A stretch of DNA of 64,000 bases from contig CP136064.1 of assembly GCA_032622095.1 (NCBI GenBank), forward strand, positions 39,980,426-40,044,425, given 5' to 3'. Below the pieces are notes generated by a model. It saw only the letters and a list, made by a program, of their open reading frames with translations, was not told the origin of the DNA and ran no database searches. The stretch is from Siphonodentalium dalli (Eukaryota > Mollusca > Scaphopoda > Gadilida > Siphonodentaliidae). Of this stretch, positions 12,359-23,373 are shown piece by piece. Positions within the stretch are counted from its first letter, which is position 1, and the number at the start of each line of letters is the position of its first letter. The translations under genes and the position numbers were made by a program.

Positions 12359-13348
12359 ATGTAAATTTAATTTCGATATATCTGGGGGAAAAGCAGATGA
12401 TTCAAATTGTTATTTGAATATCTTTATTCTCCAAATATCATTATTGTTTGCCGAATCAAATACTATCTGTCGGGAACTATACAAGTACGTGTCGCTTCAA
12501 TGGAGTTATAGGATATGTGTCTTCTCGGTCGATATTTGAAGAGTCTGTGCATGCTGTATATGCGTGACATCCTTCACTGGCTATTTTAGAACACGACATG
12601 CGCACGATGCATGTATTCGTAATGTCAATTTCGGCCATTTTCATGTCAAATATTTCTATAAAGTTTGGCACAAATTTTTTTTTATAAACTACGACTAATT
12701 ATATACTTGTTATGGAAAAATAAGTTGTTAGTTAGCAGGGAAAACTTGTCATTTCGTGCCAAAATAGTATTTTTGTAGACTTCTGCCCATATAACATCGA
12801 ATACGACATTACGAAACATAGGTATGTCATAATACTTCAGCTCAAAGTTATTATTTTAACTTCGTCAACGCCTATTATCATCCACAAATAAATTGTAAAC
12901 TATTTCAATTTGAACTATATGTGTACATGTTTTCAATATGTGGGTATTATACTATTATTAATATTACAAAAGAAAATGTGCCGCGTTGTCAAATATTGAT
13001 GACAAGATAAAAGAACCTGCTCTGGCATCTACACAGTGCACATTTAAATAACATACATCTGTGTATCAGTACTTATCGGAATGACCTACTGGTGGACCAG
13101 GGGGTCGAATAAAGTTCCCGTCACGTAGGCGGGAGTGGTTGGGTCATCATCAGCTAAAAAATCAGTATTTGTTTCCGCAAGCTGAAATTTGTTTTCCTCA
13201 TGCCTTTTTCAAAATATATTATACATTTTGACCCAGAAATAGCAATAAACATTAAAGTATATACTACAATTGACACTATATTGTGTTATATAGGAGAGGG
13301 TTGTCACTTCAGAACTTATACCGAACCCCTCTGCAGGATGCATATATA
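12359..13348. other. Intergenic, no supported gene
   Basis: AT-rich, with short ORFs only. I see no conserved domain, RNA gene or repeat of note. Confidence 0.5.
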
Positions 13349-13504
13349 CACAGAACGACACGATGTGTAAATGGGTTTGTCGATACGGCACGAGTGATGT
13401 CGCGGAAGGATAGAACGAGAGGCGCTTGCGCCTCGAGTTCTACCCCTCCGCGACAGCACGAGTGCCGTATCGACAAACCCATTTACACATCGTGTCGTTC
13501 TGTG
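13349..13504. repeat. Long hairpin with GC-rich centre (arms ~70 bp)
   Basis: CACAGAACGACACGATGTG... on the left pairs with ...CACATCGTGTCGTTCTGTG on the right around a centre containing GAGGCGCTTGCGCCTC. The sequence following it (13490-13740: CGTGTCGTTCTGTGTTTATTACAC and on) has a diverged counterpart at about 39690-39900. The hairpin therefore belongs to a larger dispersed repeat. Confidence 0.9.
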
Positions 13505-14779
13505 TTTATTACACGCTTCGCGTCCTACAATCCGTGCATTAAAAATACCTGATTAGAATGTTTATTTAGGCTCATACAGGGCGTGTTTGTCATGTGTGAT
13601 GATTCTTTTATTTAAATAGTTCCAGTTTCATGGTTGAGGCGAACGTCGTGTACGTCATTTTACGTCAACGAGATGTGTATGCAACGTACGTTCCATACGG
13701 ATTTGTGAATATGGAACAGCAATAACACTGTACTGTGCAAAAGAAAATTTTTAAAGCAATAAAAATAAAACACTAAATCATCATATCACATTATTCTATT
13801 AGTCGAAATGAAAACTGGGAACATATTGCCTGCCACTGCTTGGCATGTGGATACCAAACTCATGTATTCAATTTTATCAACTTAATTGTTTGATGTTCTG
13901 TCGCATTTTCATTTATGATGTTTCTCACTATGTACAGAACGAGGCCACACAATGGTACTCAAATTCATATCAAAGGCTCTGTCCACGTATACATGTATAT
14001 CAGTCAACAGTTACATTTCATTCTATATACTCAAATGATGTTTTGTGTGACAATTAAGGACATTAAGAACATTTTAAAATGTAATCATTGCGACGTCAAA
14101 ACATTTATGGATGTTGAATGTTTATAACTGCAGGTTCGCAGTCAGGACCATTTTGGAACATAAAAAAAACTAAAACATGCATTTACAAAATAAAAATAAA
14201 AAACCCTACAATTCTCCATTTTGGCAGCAGTCGTGAACGAAGATGAAGTACTTTGAGTTTAATTATTTGGCAATCAACACACTAAAATAAATTGCATCTT
14301 CATCAAATTCAGCTATTTTCTGTTTAACACTTGGCTAGAATCCCAGAATCGAATTTTGTAAAATTTCATAGCACATTTCTGAATTCACATTTTAAAGATA
14401 GTTGGCAGCAATAAGATCCGAAGTAGGACATATTATGTAGTCGAAATGGTTGGATATTAGAATGTACTCAAAACTATGTCGCTATTAGCCACCAATTTCA
14501 AACACCCGTGAATGATTTAAAATGAAAGTGTGAGAAATCATAAATGTTCCGAATGTTTGGTCGCTGTTTTTGGTCGCCATCTTGGTTTATGGTGGCGCAA
14601 TTTTCTGTCATGGAGAAGTATGATATTTTACTATAACAAAGGTATATGATGTAATAATTTTTCACCCAGTCGCGACCCCGGCTGTCTAATAATGAATTTC
14701 TTATGCCTGATATATCAAACATCAACATCTTCACAAAGCGCACATATGAGTATGTGCAGAAGAGCCTCTACTACTTACT
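13505..14779. other. Intergenic, no supported gene
   Basis: AT-rich. The first ~240 bp continue the dispersed repeat that includes the adjacent hairpin. Short overlapping ORFs at 13845-14127 have no recognisable domains. Confidence 0.5.
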
Positions 14780-16105
14780 CAATGCGATGTGTGTAGTGTT
14801 GGAACTCAATGCGATGTGTGTAGTGTTGGAACTCAATGCGATGTGTGTAGTGTTGGAACTCAATGCGATGTGTGTAGTGTTGGAACTCAATGCGATGTGT
14901 GTAGTGTTGGAACTCAATGCGATGTGTGTAGTGTTGGAACTCAATGCGATGTGTGTAGTGTTGGAACTCAATGCGATGTGTGTAGTGTTGGAACTCAATG
15001 CGATGTGTGTAGTGTTGGAACTCAATGCGATGTGTGTAGTGTTGGAACTCAATGCGATGTGTGTAGTGTTGGAACTCAATGCGATGTGTGTAGTGTTGGA
15101 ACTCCATGCGATGTGTGTAGTGTTGGAACTCAATGCGATGTGTGTAGTGTTGGAACTCAATGCGATGTGTGTAGTGTTGGAACTCAATGCGATGTGTGTA
15201 GTGTTGGAACTCAATGCGATGTGTGTAGTGTTGGAACTCAATGCGATGTGTGTAGTGTTGGAACTCAATGCGATGTGTGTAGTGTTGGAACTCAATGCGA
15301 TGTGTGTAGTGTTGGAACTCAATGCGATGTGTGTAGTGTTGGAACTCAATGCGATGTGTGTAGTGTTGGAACTCAATGCGATGTGTGTAGTGTTGGAACT
15401 CAATGCGATGTGTGTAGTGTTGGAACTCAATGCGATGTGTGTAGTGTTGGAACTCAATGCGATGTGTGTAGTGTTGGAACTCAATGCGATGTGTGTAGTG
15501 TTGGAACTCAATGCGATGTGTGTAGTGTTGGAACTCCATGCGATGTGTGTAGTGTTGGAACTCAATGCGATGTGTGTAGTGTTGGAACTCAATGCGATGT
15601 GTGTAGTGTTGGAACTCAATGCGATGTGTGTAGTGTTGGAACTCAATGCGATGTGTGTAGTGTTGGAACTCAATGCGATGTGTGTAGTGTTGGAACTCAA
15701 TGCGATGTGTGTAGTGTTGGAACTCCATGCGATGTGTGTAGTGTTGGAACTCAATGCGATGTGTGTAGTGTTGGAACTCAATGCGATGTGTGTAGTGTTG
15801 GAACTCAATGCGATGTGTGTAGTGTTGGAACTCAATGCTATGTGTGTAGTGTCGGAACTCAATGCGATGTGTGTAGTGTCGGAACTCAATGCGATGTGTG
15901 TAGTGTCGGAACTCAATGCTATGTGTGTAGTGTTGGAACTCAATGCGATGTGTGTAGTGTTGGAACTCAATGCGATGTGTGTAGTGTTGGAACTCAATGC
16001 GATGTGTGTAGTGTTGGAACTCAATGCGATGTGTGTAGTGTTGGAACTCAATGCGATGTGTGTAGTGTTGGAACTCAATGTGATGTGTGTAGTGTGTGTA
16101 GTGTG
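14780..16105. repeat. 27-bp minisatellite, about 49 copies
   Basis: A highly homogeneous array whose 27-bp unit starts CAATGCGATGTG and ends TTGGAACT. Variants: a CAA-to-CCA change in units near 15101, 15533 and 15722, and TCGG-for-TTGG or GCTATG units clustered at 15838-15920. The right edge decays into GTGTGTAGTGTGTGT. The unit is a multiple of 3 with no stop in four frames, so open frames of 317-483 codons appear on both strands. A protein-coding role is not supported. Confidence 0.97.
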
Positions 16106-18780
16106 TGTTGTGTTGGAAGACTGTACGTGTTCATTGATTCAAATTTTCAATTAGAATTTCAGAAGAATATTATTTTGATCCAGGGAGTTAATCATTGTTA
16201 AGGCTGTTGTGCAACCGGTTTTATTTTGGATAGTGCATGAGCATAGACAATAATTGTAGGGTTCTGACAATGTTGGTAATCGATGAGTCAAATGCTCTTG
16301 TAGAAATTCAAATATCTCATGTTACTTAATTATGTAAATGACAGTCACATCAATATGTCATTTATAAACAAGCAGACCGGCTTTATACATTGTATCTCAC
16401 AGCTATGCAATACACGTATTATAATGATAAATATGTTTAACGTTTTGTTGAAAGCATGGAATTGACCATTAAACAATCCATTAAAAATTTTATCAAGACA
16501 ACTCACAAAGGAACATTTTGTCGGGGAAATCGGTACATCATGGACAGTGAAACTATCAATATTGTGTATGCGAATGGAAAATGATATTATATGCGCATCG
16601 CTTAATTCTAAAAGGAGAAAACAAATTAGATTTTCATCCTTTTTACTGCCATCTTGTATAAAACGACACATATAAGTTGAATGGAATGTCCACGAACATT
16701 ATATATCCACTTTCGTTTCGTCGTTTCCCTTTCCCAAACATTTTTAAAACAAAACTGACGAAGCTCTCCATTGCCTAACTCATGTGTATTGGAGATAGAA
16801 TACGTCACACAAGTGCGTTGACGATGACATACGGCGTACCTAGAATTGACATACAGACCTTTCACTAGCATGTATTGCAAGCGGCGTACATAAATGGGCA
16901 GGTCCCAGACGTCATATCTTGGTTTATTGCCATGCGAAGTGGGCTCTCGTGGCGTTTGTTTTACATTATGTCACACCGAAATCCGTCTACAGTGCGAGAT
17001 GAGATGTGGTTTCTTTAAAAATATATTTATTGATTGCATAGCGTTTCCGCGATTTCGGTGGGATAGTGAATGTTATAGTCGAAAACGTTTCCATTTTTGT
17101 AACAAACAAAAAAAGTTTGCCGCCGTTACCATGACAACCGAGTTGGTGGAATCTTCATGCCGGAAACGCTACTGTATATGCCAAGTGTCTTGCTTATATA
17201 ACAAAAAGCATGATTCCTCCAATATTTCCCCTTTAGCACCTCTATTATTGGGAACAAACACATGTCAATCACGCATCCAGTTGAAGAGAACATTTTTATA
17301 AGTCAGGTAAAAAGTGAACCCAACAATGTGAGTATTCCGTGCAAATGTTCAGCTGCTGTCTGCGTACACGGTCTGTGCGTCCTGGAAGAGTGACCAACAC
17401 CATATAAGGTTAACGAGGCTAATTAATTAATAACCAATTGTTTTGCAGCATTCACTGAATTGCAATTGGCAGCTTATGATTAAATTATATATGCATATAT
17501 ATTGTGAAGATATTGACTTAATGGATTTATAAAACGCCAATATTTTAGTACGCCGATTTTTTGTGAACACCTACCGCCTCTCCATTAATATTTTTAATAT
17601 AATGATTCCATACAGCATGAAGCGTGAAATCCATCCGTTTCGAACGTAGGATAATCAATTATTTTCCCTCTTCTGTATATTATAATTCAATTAAGTTACT
17701 CAAATGTTCACCGTATAGTTAGTGGTCGGACAATAAATAGATCACTGACCTTCCCATGTCGGGTTTATCGAAGCCATTGAACCACGGAAAGTTACGCCCA
17801 TGTCCACATACACACATACGTCACCGTGGGAATGCTATGCACTTCGCAGTCTCCGTCACTTCTACGCTGGAGGCACCCCGATCGGAGATCTATATAAATT
17901 TGGTGACTATTGGATAACGGACGTGTCATGTAGGGAGTGCCGAGTGATTTAGTCATGCAAAGAGTAAAATTGAAGTTCGCCATTGACGGCCATGTTTTTT
18001 AACGAATTGCGGAAAATATATGATGGATTCCATCAGGTGGCCACATCGAAGAACGTTACGAAATTTGGTGTCGATTGGATTAGGGATGTGGCCTGCAAAG
18101 TGAGCCGAATGATACAGTCATGCAAAGAGTAAAATCCAAGATGGCCATGTTTTTCAACGAAGTTGCGAAACATTTGGTGGTTCCCAAGATCAATATGAAG
18201 TTTGTTGACGATTGGATGAGGGATGTGGCCTTCAGGGTGCCTACATATATGTATCCTGCAGTATATATGTATATGTTGAAAATTATGTTCACGTACGTGT
18301 ATACGTGTACATCTATTGTGGAGTGATAGCGGAGTTTTGCTTTCACTAATACGAATTGTGACATAGTTGTCCATGCATGTCATTTATGGGAGAGGGCACA
18401 TGGTGGACTATTAACATTGGAGATATCAGAACATTTCCTATATGGATTGTCCACTCTTAAGTTCTGTCCCACACTGTAAACGATAGGCCGTACATTTTTA
18501 CAGTAAAATACATGCAGCTTAGCTGCCAGTACTATACCGTGAAATAAACGGTACACCGTATTTTCTATAAGAACTCACACTTGCCACTAATACAGACTCT
18601 CTTTAACTTTTTTCCTCACGCAATTATGTCCAATTGATTTTCTATGCCTAGCTGTTATGTAAGTCAAGTGCTGTTAAGTCATAATGAGATTGCATGCACT
18701 CGATTTAACAACAAGCTGTTCGCAAACTTATTCAACATATTCACATACAAAGAGATACTCTACGAGAGTCGTCGTCGTCC
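16106..18780. other. Intergenic, with a diverged ~165-bp repeat at 17.88-18.24 kb
   Basis: No supported gene. The Cys-rich 135-codon ORF at 16894-17301 has no recognisable domain. At about 17885-18240 are three diverged copies of a segment containing TTTGGTG.CGATTGGAT..GGGATGTGG and CAGTCATGCAAAGAGTAAAAT followed by AAGATGGCCATGTTTTT. Confidence 0.55.
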
Positions 18781-18914
18781 GACATTAATCGTTTATATAT
18801 TGGTGTAGTGTCACGGCCTTTATTGTCTTCATATGATTGTATTTGACTAATGCAACGGATAAACAGTTGAGAAATACAAAAATAAAATTCTACAGGATCT
18901 TCTCATAAAAGAAA

Positions 18915-20069
18915 ATGGTAGTAACAATTCACAAAGTTGTCCTGACGGCTGTTCTGCTTCTTGGAACAGCTTCCGTAATTGCTAAGCCAGATGCTCTCAG
19001 ATTATACGAGGACCTGATGTCAAGAAACCGGAGTTCAAAATTGCGACCTGTTCAAAATGACTCACAGTCAGTTGATATCAATGTAAGTCTATTGGTGATA
19101 AGTGTCAACAAATTCGATGAGATTGAACAGTATATCGACTTTAGTTGTTACTTCGTTGTTGAGTGGATCGACAAGTTGATGCCATGGGACAGTGATCTGT
19201 ACGGTGGAATGACAGAGTTAGTTCTCCCGGACGAGGATATATGGTGTCCTGACCTCTCCGTTATAAACTTTTCCGACGGACGCAGGTTAATACGTCACGA
19301 ACCTGTCAGTGCATTACTACGTAGTAACGGAAAGGTTGAGTGGGGTCCCGGTGACACAGTAAAAGCACGCTGCGAAGTTGACACTAAGTTATATCCATTC
19401 GATCAACAGACTTGTGTCATTGTGATTGGTTCGTGGTCATACCAGTATCCGTGGGTGATTGTAACAAAAGGAGATAAATTCCGGGAGATGACGAGGGTCA
19501 ATGTACACGGCGAATGGAACGTAACAGAGACCCACATCTACGATGTGCGAACAGTGATAGAGGGTGGATTTGTAGCTAGCAACGTTATCTTTGAATTCAA
19601 GGTACGAAGAAAGCCAATAACATCTTTGATCCTGACGTCTATTGTTCCGGTTATGATACTTGGAGTTTTGAATGTCATCGTTTTTCGAGTTCCAGTCGAA
19701 TCGGGAGAACGGTTGTCGTATTCCATTACAGTGCTGCTTTCCCATGCTGTGTTTCTTACTGTAACAACGAACAGTTTGCCGAAAACGTCTCTCTCTTTGC
19801 TGTCATTGTATCTAATCGCGATCCTCTGTCTGAGTTCGACTATTGTCCTTTTCACTGCAATATCCATCGGTATATACTACACAGAAAGGAAGATTCCCAG
19901 ACTTATTCGGCGTCTTTTCCAGCAGACGTTGTATCAAGAGAGCGAGATACAGAACGTCCAAGCTGAATGGCGACAAATCGGCAAGACTATCGACGTTGTA
20001 TTATTCTGGGCATCTTTATTGGCATTTTGCTTATTGACATTCGGATTCGGTTACAGATTCGCCTCATGA
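18915..20069 (+). CDS. nAChR-like Cys-loop ligand-gated ion channel subunit, intronless (channel gene 2)
   Basis: A 384-aa paralogue of gene 1 in the same orientation, 13.2 kb downstream. Signal peptide ~1-22; WCPD at 110-113; Cys-loop C153-C167; M1 ~234-257; M2 ~265-285 with -1' Glu, 9' Leu, 11' His and 20' Asn; M3 ~290-322; M4 ~359-381. There is no loop-C Cys pair, and the loop-A aromatic expected in WxPDxxLYN is Ile118. Extra Cys C78 and C111 match gene 1. The M3-M4 loop is ~36 residues. N-glycosylation sequons include N39 and N202. Upstream DNA (about 18780-18912, TTGTCTTCATATGATTG) matches that of gene 1, so the duplication included 5' flank. Ligand unknown; membership of the family is clear. 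Confidence 0.94.
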   Translation: MVVTIHKVVLTAVLLLGTASVIAKPDALRLYEDLMSRNRSSKLRPVQNDSQSVDINVSLLVISVNKFDEIEQYIDFSCYFVVEWIDKLMPWDSDLYGGMTELVLPDEDIWCPDLSVINFSDGRRLIRHEPVSALLRSNGKVEWGPGDTVKARCEVDTKLYPFDQQTCVIVIGSWSYQYPWVIVTKGDKFREMTRVNVHGEWNVTETHIYDVRTVIEGGFVASNVIFEFKVRRKPITSLILTSIVPVMILGVLNVIVFRVPVESGERLSYSITVLLSHAVFLTVTTNSLPKTSLSLLSLYLIAILCLSSTIVLFTAISIGIYYTERKIPRLIRRLFQQTLYQESEIQNVQAEWRQIGKTIDVVLFWASLLAFCLLTFGFGYRFAS

Positions 20070-20146
20070 AGCAAATGGGATGAACGTGTATATAAACTTG
20101 ATCTTTGTTAAATTAAGTGCATGTTCAAACTATACTGCCACTGGAT

Positions 20147-20290
20147 GGAGGACGTTTCGGCACTTAGACGTTTCGGCCCGGCACATGGTTTTCATGAAGT
20201 TTCGACACCTGGGTTTTCCACATTTGGTTGTTTCGGCCCAAGCACTTGGACGTTTCGGCACTTCATCGAAGACGTTTCGGCACATGGTTT
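20147..20290 (+). repeat. Cluster of GACGTTTCGGCAC motifs
   Basis: About six copies of (GAC)GTTTCGGC(A/C)C or close variants at irregular spacing (about 20151, 20171, 20197, 20230, 20250, 20271), starting ~80 bp after the stop codon of gene 2. They could lie in its 3' UTR. Spacing is too irregular for an ordinary tandem repeat. Confidence 0.65.
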
Positions 20291-20565
20291 ATTATTTATT
20301 TGTTACATGATTATAATATGCACTCGAACAGTTTTAGATGAAGTCATGTATGACTTCATTGTTTAACGTAGAAGGAAACCACAATCGAATTTGACAAACA
20401 TAAAGACCACATGAGCCAGCTACTTGCTACGAAAATGTAATATATGCATTGTATGCTGTAGTACTATAACAACAACCCTTTATCCACACATTGTGAGAGA
20501 TATGGTCGAATTATGAAAAAAGGTGATTAAAAAGAATTAGGAAAAAAAGTGATTAAATTTTTTTC

Positions 20566-20975
20566 CCCATGTAGGTCGATAGACAGTTTGACAGTAAGGT
20601 TAAAAATTTAAAAACACACTGCACTATCTAGACTGTGAACCTAAGTAGGGTATGCGCTCAGTCTACCATCTAAAATCATGACTGTCTGCGACAAAATAAA
20701 TAAATCATTTTTCATTGCATATTTTAGTTTTTTGGTAGCCATTTGCAGAACTATTTTTTTTTAAAGGAAAAGTCCCAATAAAACAAAATAACGTCTGAAA
20801 AGATTAATCAGTATTGAGTATTTATATCTGCCAGATTATTGAAAACATGGTTGAATAATATTTGGGATATTTTGGTCCTTTACCTGATGAAAAATAGTAC
20901 TGCAAATGGGTGCCAAAAAAACTAAAATTTGAAATGAAAAATGTTCCTGTCAAATTGATTATCGACCTATATGAC
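20566..20975. repeat. Foldback element (arms ~55-60 bp plus outer matches)
   Basis: The left arm at about 20701-20760 (CATTTTTCATTGCATATTTT, AGTTTTTTGGTAGCCATTTG) pairs with 20889-20943 (CAAATGGGTGCCAAAAAAAC...). An outer match is ATGTAGGTCGATAGAC against TTATCGACCTATATG. No ORF. Confidence 0.75.
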
Positions 20976-21683
20976 AAAAAGGTTGTTTTTATTTTTTAAA
21001 ACCACTTGTTTTCATAATTCGAACATATATCTGATATCGTGAGGGTAAACACGTACTGTTGTAATACTATGGCATACCTTGGTTATTAAGAATGAGTTTT
21101 CCTTCAAATTGATTGTATGAAATTGAGATTTGAGAATGGAGCGCGTCCTTAACTTTAGAATTAGCTCCTTTAGTGGTGGAAAGTGTCCAATAAACAGAAT
21201 AATCAATTTGTTTCCATGATTACGTGACATAATTCACGTAATCATAGAATCGAAACCAATTGATTACTCTCCATGTAATCCGTGATCAAATTGAATTGTA
21301 GTTACCAACACAACGACATATCTCATCTGATTTAGTTTCTGGATTTTGGTCAAAATTTAATCGATGCGTCTCCTTCCTTTGGTTATCAAGGTTACACGAA
21401 CCGAATCCAGCGGTTTGACTCCGTTTAGGAGAACAGTAGGGGACAAACACTTTGTTAACGCAATAGCAATCAGTCTGCCCAGCAAGTTAGAACATTCTAA
21501 ATAGCTTATTAATTGGTATCTTCCGAAGTTGTATTAACCTGTCAAATTAACCTGTTAAACTCCCAGAAATAAGTTACTTAAAATATTAAGATGAATAATA
21601 GTAGAGACATAAACAACATTTAATAACGATATAAATCCATAGTAAAACCATGAAATATAATACATGCGTTTTATTTTCTATAC

Positions 21684-22016
21684 ATATCACTGAAAAACTT
21701 TACCGTGTCACCCAGTGAATTAGGTGTGTCAAACGACACATATAGCGACACGGCAGCTAATTATTTAATCCAATTACTATAGACGCGTCATCTTACACGG
21801 TAAACGTGTCGCTCTGTGTCGCAAATTTCTAAACAAAATTACCAATATCTTTGCTGACACACCAAACGTGTCGTTTTACATGCCTGACGCGCTTTCTATG
21901 GACAAACTCTGTGATGCGTTTAGTGTGTCAACTGACACGATTGGGTGACACGTTAGGTGTGTCGCCTGACATGTTTACTGTGTCATTTGACGCGCTTTGA
22001 AGTTTTTCAGTGATAT
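21684..22016. mobile_element. MITE with 17-bp inverted ends and an interior of TGTC/GACA motifs
   Basis: The ends are ATATCACTGAAAAACTT and its complement AAGTTTTTCAGTGATAT. The 333-bp interior carries roughly ten occurrences of GTGTC...GACAC-type motifs in both orientations (for example GTGTCAAACGACAC, GTGTCAACTGACAC, GTGTCGCCTGACATG). It has no transposase. It lies ~530 bp upstream of the PEBP gene start. Confidence 0.8.
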
Positions 22017-22545
22017 ATACAATGGAAATAACAAACAAGATACTTCTACTGATGATACAACGACTTAGCGAATCGACGTCGTGAGATCCGGTGAAACAAT
22101 CGGATGAGAGCAGTATAGCACGTAATGTGTACTCGGCTACGATCCAACTATGGGAAGCCGATTTCCGACATGTGATGCATGATCGCAATGAAACTCTGTT
22201 TACAGTCGCGAAAACAGATAAACACTTCTGTTTGTGATGCACTTCCTGGGATTTTCGACGATTTGTGTTCGCTTTAATGGTGGTATATCTCAAGGTAATG
22301 TCAGTGATTGTTACCGATTTAACTCTCAATGTTGGGTCATTGAAGGAATGGACAGAATGCTTGTCACTTAGATGAAAACCCGCATTTCACAAGACGTTTT
22401 CGATTCGGTACGCAATGTGAACATAGCTATCACAGAACCCCGTCGTATAAGACCGACAAGTCCCTCGGTAGACTCATATTTGCTTCGATTTCATTCTAGG
22501 TTTGACTTTGTGTGAGACCCGCGTACTGTTGTCATTTGTAAAAAT
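22017..22545. other. Upstream region of the PEBP gene
   Basis: Not coding; ORFs on the - strand are unsupported. It should hold the promoter and 5' UTR of the PEBP gene. Confidence 0.5.
22442..22455 (+). promoter_or_regulatory. Candidate TATA box of the PEBP gene
   Basis: GTCGTATAAGACCG lies ~100 bp upstream of the ATG. It is a TATA-like match only, and no other core promoter element was confirmed. Confidence 0.25.
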
Positions 22546-23373
22546 ATGGGAAATTTACTTAATCCTTTGTTCTTGATTATATTGTTAGCAGTTGTGACAT
22601 GTAGTTCTTCTCAGAACATGAACTGGTTATTTGGCGTTAAATTAAAAGGCGCGCAACATGGACGAATCAGTCCAATAACAATTCGAAAATCCGACATGGA
22701 CTTCTTAAAAAAAATTCTACCATCGTCTATTGTACAACCCAGGTACCCGGATGTTAAAGATATCCTGCCCACAGAAGATGACGATGGTGAAAACGAGGAT
22801 ATAAAGAACAACCAACAAATGGCGCATGCCATTCACGACTATTACCACGAATGGAACGGTGATCAAGATTGGGAGAAGGACGAATGGATGAACGATTCAC
22901 ATCACGTGGATCCGAGAATTAAGAACCCATATGGCGACAAAGTGGATACAACTGATGACGATTTTGACGATAAGGGCGGTGATTCAACGGAGGACGGGTA
23001 CTTTCCTATTTACGGCGATGCAGATTTTGACCCAGAGATTCACTATGTTCCAGGCGATGATGATTTGCCGGTTACAATTGAGCACTACGACAATGACAAT
23101 GGTGAAGGTCAAGGGGTTCCCGATGATGTCAAAGATTATGATGTGGAACAGAACAGAAAATATCTGCAGGAGTCCAAAAGGAACCCGCCATACAAAATTA
23201 TAGGAAAGAAGGCGTGCCCAGATCCTGACTACAATATTGACCTATGTCGAGATAAAGACAGGTTGACTGTTGGGGCTTCAGGTGGTGTCGGTGTTCTGTT
23301 GCCATGCGACGGGAATATAACGCGAGCTGAATGGCTAGGCGAGCCGAGGATCATGTTCAGGAAGGCACGCCCG
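22546..23373 (+). CDS. PEBP gene exon 1 (signal peptide, acidic region, start of PEBP domain)
   Basis: 276 codons ending in phase 0 at CCCG|GTAAGT. Without splicing, the frame runs only seven more codons to a stop. The encoded part has a hydrophobic signal peptide, then a basic stretch, then an acidic region with D/E clusters ([18 protein letters not shown]), then Cys224, Cys234 and Cys254, which fit the start of a secreted PEBP domain. The ATG context is AAAAATATGG. Confidence 0.88.

Noticed and set aside
14703-16201. ORFs of 317-483 codons on both strands
   Set aside because: All are 9-residue repeats from the 27-bp minisatellite; four frames are open at once, which is a property of the unit.
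16894-17301. Cys-rich 135-codon ORF
   Set aside because: No signal peptide and no recognisable spacing of Cys; no supporting context.
22611-23203. ORFs in other frames of PEBP exon 1
   Set aside because: Shadows of the acidic coding frame.
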